From Galbitalea sp036266835 (GTDB lineage: Bacteria > Actinomycetota > Actinomycetes > Actinomycetales > Microbacteriaceae): 64,000 nucleotides of DNA. How positions within the stretch are numbered: position 1 is the stretch's first letter; each line of letters begins with the position of its first letter. Location of the stretch: the NCBI GenBank assembly GCA_036266835.1, contig DATAXD010000013.1:56007-120006 (forward strand), written 5' to 3'. Positions 60,325 to 64,000 of this stretch are shown one piece after another. A program made the translations under genes and the position numbers. A model generated the notes under the pieces. That model was not told the origin of the DNA and searched no databases. It saw only the letters and a list, made by a program, of their open reading frames with translations.

Positions 60325-63300
60325 GTGTCGTTGTTGCGCCGTAGTCTGCCCATTTCATTTGCCGTTTCAGCTGCCCTCGTGCTCGGAGTGGTTTCGCCGA
60401 CTTTCGCAAGTGGAACGACGTCGCCAACTATTCCACCCGTCGCACCGTCTTCGGCGCCTGTGGCTCCCGAGCCTGCGCCGGTTCTGCCGACACCTCCGTC
60501 GACCTCATCGTTCAATCCGGCGACCTCTAAGCCGGTGGGATATGGGCCGGATGACACGATATTCAAGAATCCAGATGGATCTGAGACAAAGGAGGTTTCC
60601 CCGTCGCCAGTGAATGTGCAGCTCCCAAATGGTTCGTGGGCCCCCGCGTCGACATCGATCGTTTCGAACCTGCTGTCGCCCGGTTTCTCGGTGCCCAACA
60701 ATCCATTGAGTCCCACCTTCGCTTCATCGACCGGTTCAGGCGCAGATTTCACCGCGAACACGACCGGGTCGGACCCGGTGTCGGTGTCCCTGGTAGGAGA
60801 GGCGAAGGTTGCTGGTGTGCGGCCGGCGGCCGCGGTATTGCATGCTGCCCAGGAGGGGTTGGGGTCGAACTCATCGGTTGCAGCAGGCTCGGCGATCGAG
60901 TACCCGGGTGTGCTACCTGGGCAGGATCTCCAGTACCAGGTGACAGCGTCGGAGGTAAAGGAAACCGTTGTATTGAATTCGGTGCCCAATGCAGCCCAGA
61001 CCTCGTGGAGTTGGTTGGTGCACGCACCCGGAATGACGATGTCTGCATCGGACATGGGCTCGCTGTACCTCACGGATTCGGCAGGCGTAGTACTGTACGA
61101 CATCCCAAATCCGGTTATGTGGGACTCGTCGGGGGTGGCTGGTCAGTCTGAGCCGGCGTTGGTGAATGCTCCGTTCACGTTTGTGCAGAACGCCGCGGGC
61201 GATTGGCTGATTACTGTGACTCCGAATCGGGCGTGGTTGACGGATCCGTCGCGGGTGTACCCAGTGTTGATCGACCCAACCATCCATGAAGGACCCTCCA
61301 CGGAGGAATCGTATGAGAGCAACGGCACTACCTATGCCGGTGAGGGCCGGATGGGGAATTCGCGGGTGGGCAGCGAGAACACATATTGGCGCACACTGGC
61401 GTGCTTTCCCTATTCGGCGCTGGTCCAGGCCGATGAGATCACCACCTCGTCCCATCTCGCTTACGACTATGTGGCCGGCACGGCCAATACCGAGCCCGGC
61501 TACGTCTACAACGCAACAGGCTCTGGGTACGGCGACCTCGGCACCCAGCTGGCGACCTGGTCGATTACCACCGGTGGAGGTGACACCTCGGGGGCCGGCT
61601 TGGGCAACGAGTACCAGTATTGGGACAACGAAGACGCAAAAACCAAGTGTTTGATGTTACGAGGTTACGAACTCGCCGGCTCTTACACCTACAAGGATGT
61701 GAGCGCCGGGATTTATCTCAACTATGAAGCCGCACCAGCACTCACCGTAGTCGCGCCGTCGCCGATGAGCGGTGGCTCAGCTTCTCCAACCCCTACCTTG
61801 GCGGTGTCGGCGACCGACCCGTCCAGCGCTTCGCAGAACATCACTTTCGAAGTGTCCGAGAACTCCAACCCAGATACCTCGCCCTTGTGGACAGATACGG
61901 TCGCGGGGACGACTTCGGCTTCCGGCTCGATGCCCAGCGACACGCTGCCCCCGGGGCCGACTTACTACTGGAAAGCGACCGTCACGGATGAGTACGGGGC
62001 AATCCGGAGCACCGCGGTGCAGTCCTTCACCAGAACGAACCAAGCGCCGAATCAACCGACGAGCCTATCCGCGTCGCCGTTATTCAGTCCGTTCGGTTCT
62101 CAGAACCCAAACGCGGATGTTGCAACCCTTTCCGCGATCAACAGTGACCCCGACGGCGACGATGTGACCACCAGATTCGAGGTTCACAACTCCACGACGA
62201 TTTCGTCGACCTCGCTCGTGGTTAGCTGCTCTGCCGGCACAGTGAACAGTGGCGGGACTGCTAGCTGTGATCTGCCCCAGCCGCTCCCGAATGGCACGTA
62301 TTACGTTCGGGCTACCTCAAACGACGGTCTCACCGACGGCCCGTGGAGCGACTGGCTCACCCTTCCCATCAGCATGCCGACCGCTGCGGCGCCTACAGGC
62401 AGCCAGTTTCAGCCAGCATCGGGACGCTTGCTGGACACGCTCGACGGAACCGGGGGTTACCCGATAGCGCCCCTAAGTCCTGGATGGCAGTCGGTTGCGG
62501 TCGACGGCGTTGCAGGCATACCCGCCTCCGGGGTGACGGCGGTAGAAGTCAACCTCACCGTCGTCGGCCCGGAAGCTGGGGGCTCAATCGAGGCTGACGC
62601 TGACGGCGCCAGCACACCCAATACGTCAACTGACTATCTGACCTACTCAGGCACTACTAGCGGTGCAAGCTACAGCAACATGGCGATCATCCCTGTAGGT
62701 GCGGACGGTGCGATCCAGATCAATGCGACTTCTTCAGTCGACATGATTATCGACCTAGAGGGGTACTACACCTCCAATGCCACGGCTGATGCGTATTACC
62801 CCTTGCAGGCGACGAACATTGCTAACACGGTCGATGGAACCGGCGGGGTCGCGCAAGCGCAAGTCGCGAATGGTGGCGTAATTACTGCCCAAGTCGCCGG
62901 AGTTGCTGGAGTTCCTGCCAACGCTGGGGCGGTTGTGATAAGCGTGAGCGAATCGAACGCGACGACCGGCAACGGCGTGCTCATGGTCTATCCACAGGGC
63001 GCCAGTTCGCACGGCCCCGGACTTGACTGGGCCAACGGTGAGGCCGGCGCGTGGACATCAACAGTGACGCTGCTAAGTAGTGGTCGGGTCAGCGTCCAGG
63101 TCGTAAACGGCGGCCCCGTGGACGTAGCTATCGCGGTCGAGGGTTACTTCATCGGAGCGAGCACCTCGTCAACAGGAGCATTCACGCCGATTGGTGCCCG
63201 GGTGTTTGACAGCGCAGCCGCCTCCGAATCGCTTTCAGGTCAGTCCTCAGACACCTTGTCGATCGCAGGCGTCGGAAGCGTGCCGAGTGTCGGCGCTGGC

Positions 63301-64000
63301 ATCACTGCCGTCGCACTCAACATTTCGGTAACCGCGGGCGCCGCCTCCAGCGGGCAGCTGCAGGTCTACGGCGATGACGCCTCAGCCGGGCCGTCCGAGA
63401 TCAACTTCGACGCTTCGGGGTCGCCGAGCGGACTCGTCATAGTCCCACTCGGAGCCGACGGAGGGATCACAATCCAGAACCAATCGAGCGGGACAATCGA
63501 TTATGTCGTTGATATCGAAGGGTGGTACTCGGGCATAGGCGCCCCGATCATCTCCTGCCCGAGTGGAATCGCCGATGGTTCATGGAATCTTGTCCCGCCG
63601 TCGGCTGCGTTCAACTGCACCGTCGTAGGGCCACCAGCCCTTTCAGGACAAGGCACCATGAGTGTCTCCGTAGATGGTGGCGCGTCGACGGATCTCACAC
63701 TTAGCGCCACCGGATCTACGACATCGCTAGTTCCATTCGCAGCAGGCGCTGGAGCACACAACATTCAAGTCCTGGTAAGCGGCGCTGCGACTGGCCCCGG
63801 CGCTGCGTCAACATACGCCTTCGGTTCAGGTCTGTGGCCCAACGCCGACTTGGTCCCAAACATCGCTAACGGCGCCAATTCAGACGATCTCTCGCCAAGC
63901 CTTTGGGTCGGAACCGACGGCGCACCTTTCAGCGATGGAACGACCATTAGATACACCCTCGCGGCCAACCCGGATGGGACCAACCCTATCCTCGTGTCCC
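60325..64000 (+). CDS. Giant secreted RHS-associated/DNRLRE-like protein, C-terminus outside window
   Basis: One uninterrupted frame of 1225 codons with no stop to the window edge. GTG 60325 follows GGAG eight bases away. Residues 5-28 are a Sec signal ending FA, then a Pro/Ala/Ser-rich linker to about 75. Residues about 170-320 contain DWLITVTPNRAWLTDPSRVY and PVLIDPTIH, as seen at the N-terminus of actinobacterial DNRLRE and RHS-repeat proteins. Residues about 470-690 are Ig/fibronectin-like (NGTYYVRATSNDGLTDGPWS). Three tandem domains of about 120 residues follow (699-821, 822-944, 951-1070), each with GxxGVP and a V-x-I-EGYY/W end. Codon use is looser than in neighbours. Toxin or adhesion roles are guesses until the C-terminus is seen. 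Confidence 0.85.
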   Translation, partial: MSLLRRSLPISFAVSAALVLGVVSPTFASGTTSPTIPPVAPSSAPVAPEPAPVLPTPPSTSSFNPATSKPVGYGPDDTIFKNPDGSETKEVSPSPVNVQLPNGSWAPASTSIVSNLLSPGFSVPNNPLSPTFASSTGSGADFTANTTGSDPVSVSLVGEAKVAGVRPAAAVLHAAQEGLGSNSSVAAGSAIEYPGVLPGQDLQYQVTASEVKETVVLNSVPNAAQTSWSWLVHAPGMTMSASDMGSLYLTDSAGVVLYDIPNPVMWDSSGVAGQSEPALVNAPFTFVQNAAGDWLITVTPNRAWLTDPSRVYPVLIDPTIHEGPSTEESYESNGTTYAGEGRMGNSRVGSENTYWRTLACFPYSALVQADEITTSSHLAYDYVAGTANTEPGYVYNATGSGYGDLGTQLATWSITTGGGDTSGAGLGNEYQYWDNEDAKTKCLMLRGYELAGSYTYKDVSAGIYLNYEAAPALTVVAPSPMSGGSASPTPTLAVSATDPSSASQNITFEVSENSNPDTSPLWTDTVAGTTSASGSMPSDTLPPGPTYYWKATVTDEYGAIRSTAVQSFTRTNQAPNQPTSLSASPLFSPFGSQNPNADVATLSAINSDPDGDDVTTRFEVHNSTTISSTSLVVSCSAGTVNSGGTASCDLPQPLPNGTYYVRATSNDGLTDGPWSDWLTLPISMPTAAAPTGSQFQPASGRLLDTLDGTGGYPIAPLSPGWQSVAVDGVAGIPASGVTAVEVNLTVVGPEAGGSIEADADGASTPNTSTDYLTYSGTTSGASYSNMAIIPVGADGAIQINATSSVDMIIDLEGYYTSNATADAYYPLQATNIANTVDGTGGVAQAQVANGGVITAQVAGVAGVPANAGAVVISVSESNATTGNGVLMVYPQGASSHGPGLDWANGEAGAWTSTVTLLSSGRVSVQVVNGGPVDVAIAVEGYFIGASTSSTGAFTPIGARVFDSAAASESLSGQSSDTLSIAGVGSVPSVGAGITAVALNISVTAGAASSGQLQVYGDDASAGPSEINFDASGSPSGLVIVPLGADGGITIQNQSSGTIDYVVDIEGWYSGIGAPIISCPSGIADGSWNLVPPSAAFNCTVVGPPALSGQGTMSVSVDGGASTDLTLSATGSTTSLVPFAAGAGAHNIQVLVSGAATGPGAASTYAFGSGLWPNADLVPNIANGANSDDLSPSLWVGTDGAPFSDGTTIRYTLAANPDGTNPILVS
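62418..63535 (+). repeat. Three tandem beta-domain repeats in the giant protein
   Basis: Each unit has a start near (R)LLDT/ANTVDG/ARVFDS, a GVAGIPASG/GVAGVPANA/GVGSVPSVG strand, an AVEVNLTV/AVVISVSE/AVALNISV strand, an IPVGADGAI-like strand and an end in DLEGYY/AVEGYF/DIEGWY. They are diverged at DNA level, so the copies are old. Confidence 0.7.

Noticed and set aside
60279..61103. A 274-codon minus-strand frame at the right end
   Set aside because: The plus frame is open for over 1200 codons with a signal peptide and domain structure, so the minus frame is a shadow.

Overview
The window is a stretch of high-GC actinobacterial chromosome, most likely from a member of the Microbacteriaceae. 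The evidence is frequent GTG starts, ATGA/GTGA stop-start overlaps, a 32-residue bS22-type ribosomal protein gene, an archaeal-type AspRS, a full menaquinone pathway, System II cytochrome c maturation genes and short palindromic GGTCGAGTAGCG-type repeats. The order of many core genes (ramB/aceA, ppx, proC-bldC-bS22-HAD-glutaredoxin, phosphatase-resA-ccdA-resB-ccsB, the men genes, the yajQ-like gene) resembles, from memory, the 0.5-0.65 Mb region of Mycobacterium tuberculosis. The background is therefore vertically inherited core with accessory insertions.

Region by region: 1-7232 is a catabolic cluster for a hydroxylated arylacetate or arylcarboxylate. It holds an extradiol dioxygenase (partial), a semialdehyde dehydrogenase, a class I (DapA-like) aldolase, a fused FAH-RraA protein and a MobA-like flavoprotein hydroxylase, with a divergent IclR regulator and two palindromic operator candidates. 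7237-13756 carries a beta-propeller-like unknown, exopolyphosphatase, and the glyoxylate shunt (aceA-aceB) opposite its probable regulator RamB. 13795-25425 is mixed: an Fpg-like glycosylase, pseudouridine catabolism (psuG and a PfkB kinase), MarR/TetR regulators, an F420-type reductase, an APH-fold kinase, a receiver-less OmpR-type regulator, upp, tadA, a CDF transporter and proC. A non-coding pocket near 18126-18330 has two strong hairpins.

25541-33449 holds the conserved bldC-like/bS22/HAD/glutaredoxin block, aspS and the cytochrome c maturation operon. 33514-46193 holds menC, menB, menE, menA, menD, menF and menG, a polyprenyl diphosphate synthase and an FprA-type reductase, with a PPK2 kinase between menD and menF. 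These genes make and prenylate menaquinone, and the cytochrome c genes serve the same respiratory chain. 46221-51186 holds a TPR-like protein, a frameshifted MMPL transporter, cardiolipin synthase and a YajQ-like protein. After tRNA-Tyr come a large FtsX-like permease with two ATPases, an M23 peptidase with an altered zinc motif, a GH13 glycosidase and a VOC protein.

The right end has tRNA-Thr and tRNA-Met followed by one uninterrupted frame from 60325 to the window edge. It encodes a giant secreted protein of at least 1225 residues with a signal peptide, an RHS-associated N-terminal region, Ig-like segments and three tandem beta-domain repeats. Its codon use is looser than the surrounding core. 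It sits where related actinobacteria usually have rpmG and secE-nusG, so it looks like the left edge of an island inserted beside tRNA-Met. The most unusual items are this protein, the FAH-RraA fusion with its hydroxylase, the degenerate M23 next to an FtsX-like exporter, the antisense overlap of a MarR gene with a reductase gene, the frameshifted MMPL gene, and repeat sequences read through as peptide in aceA and menF.
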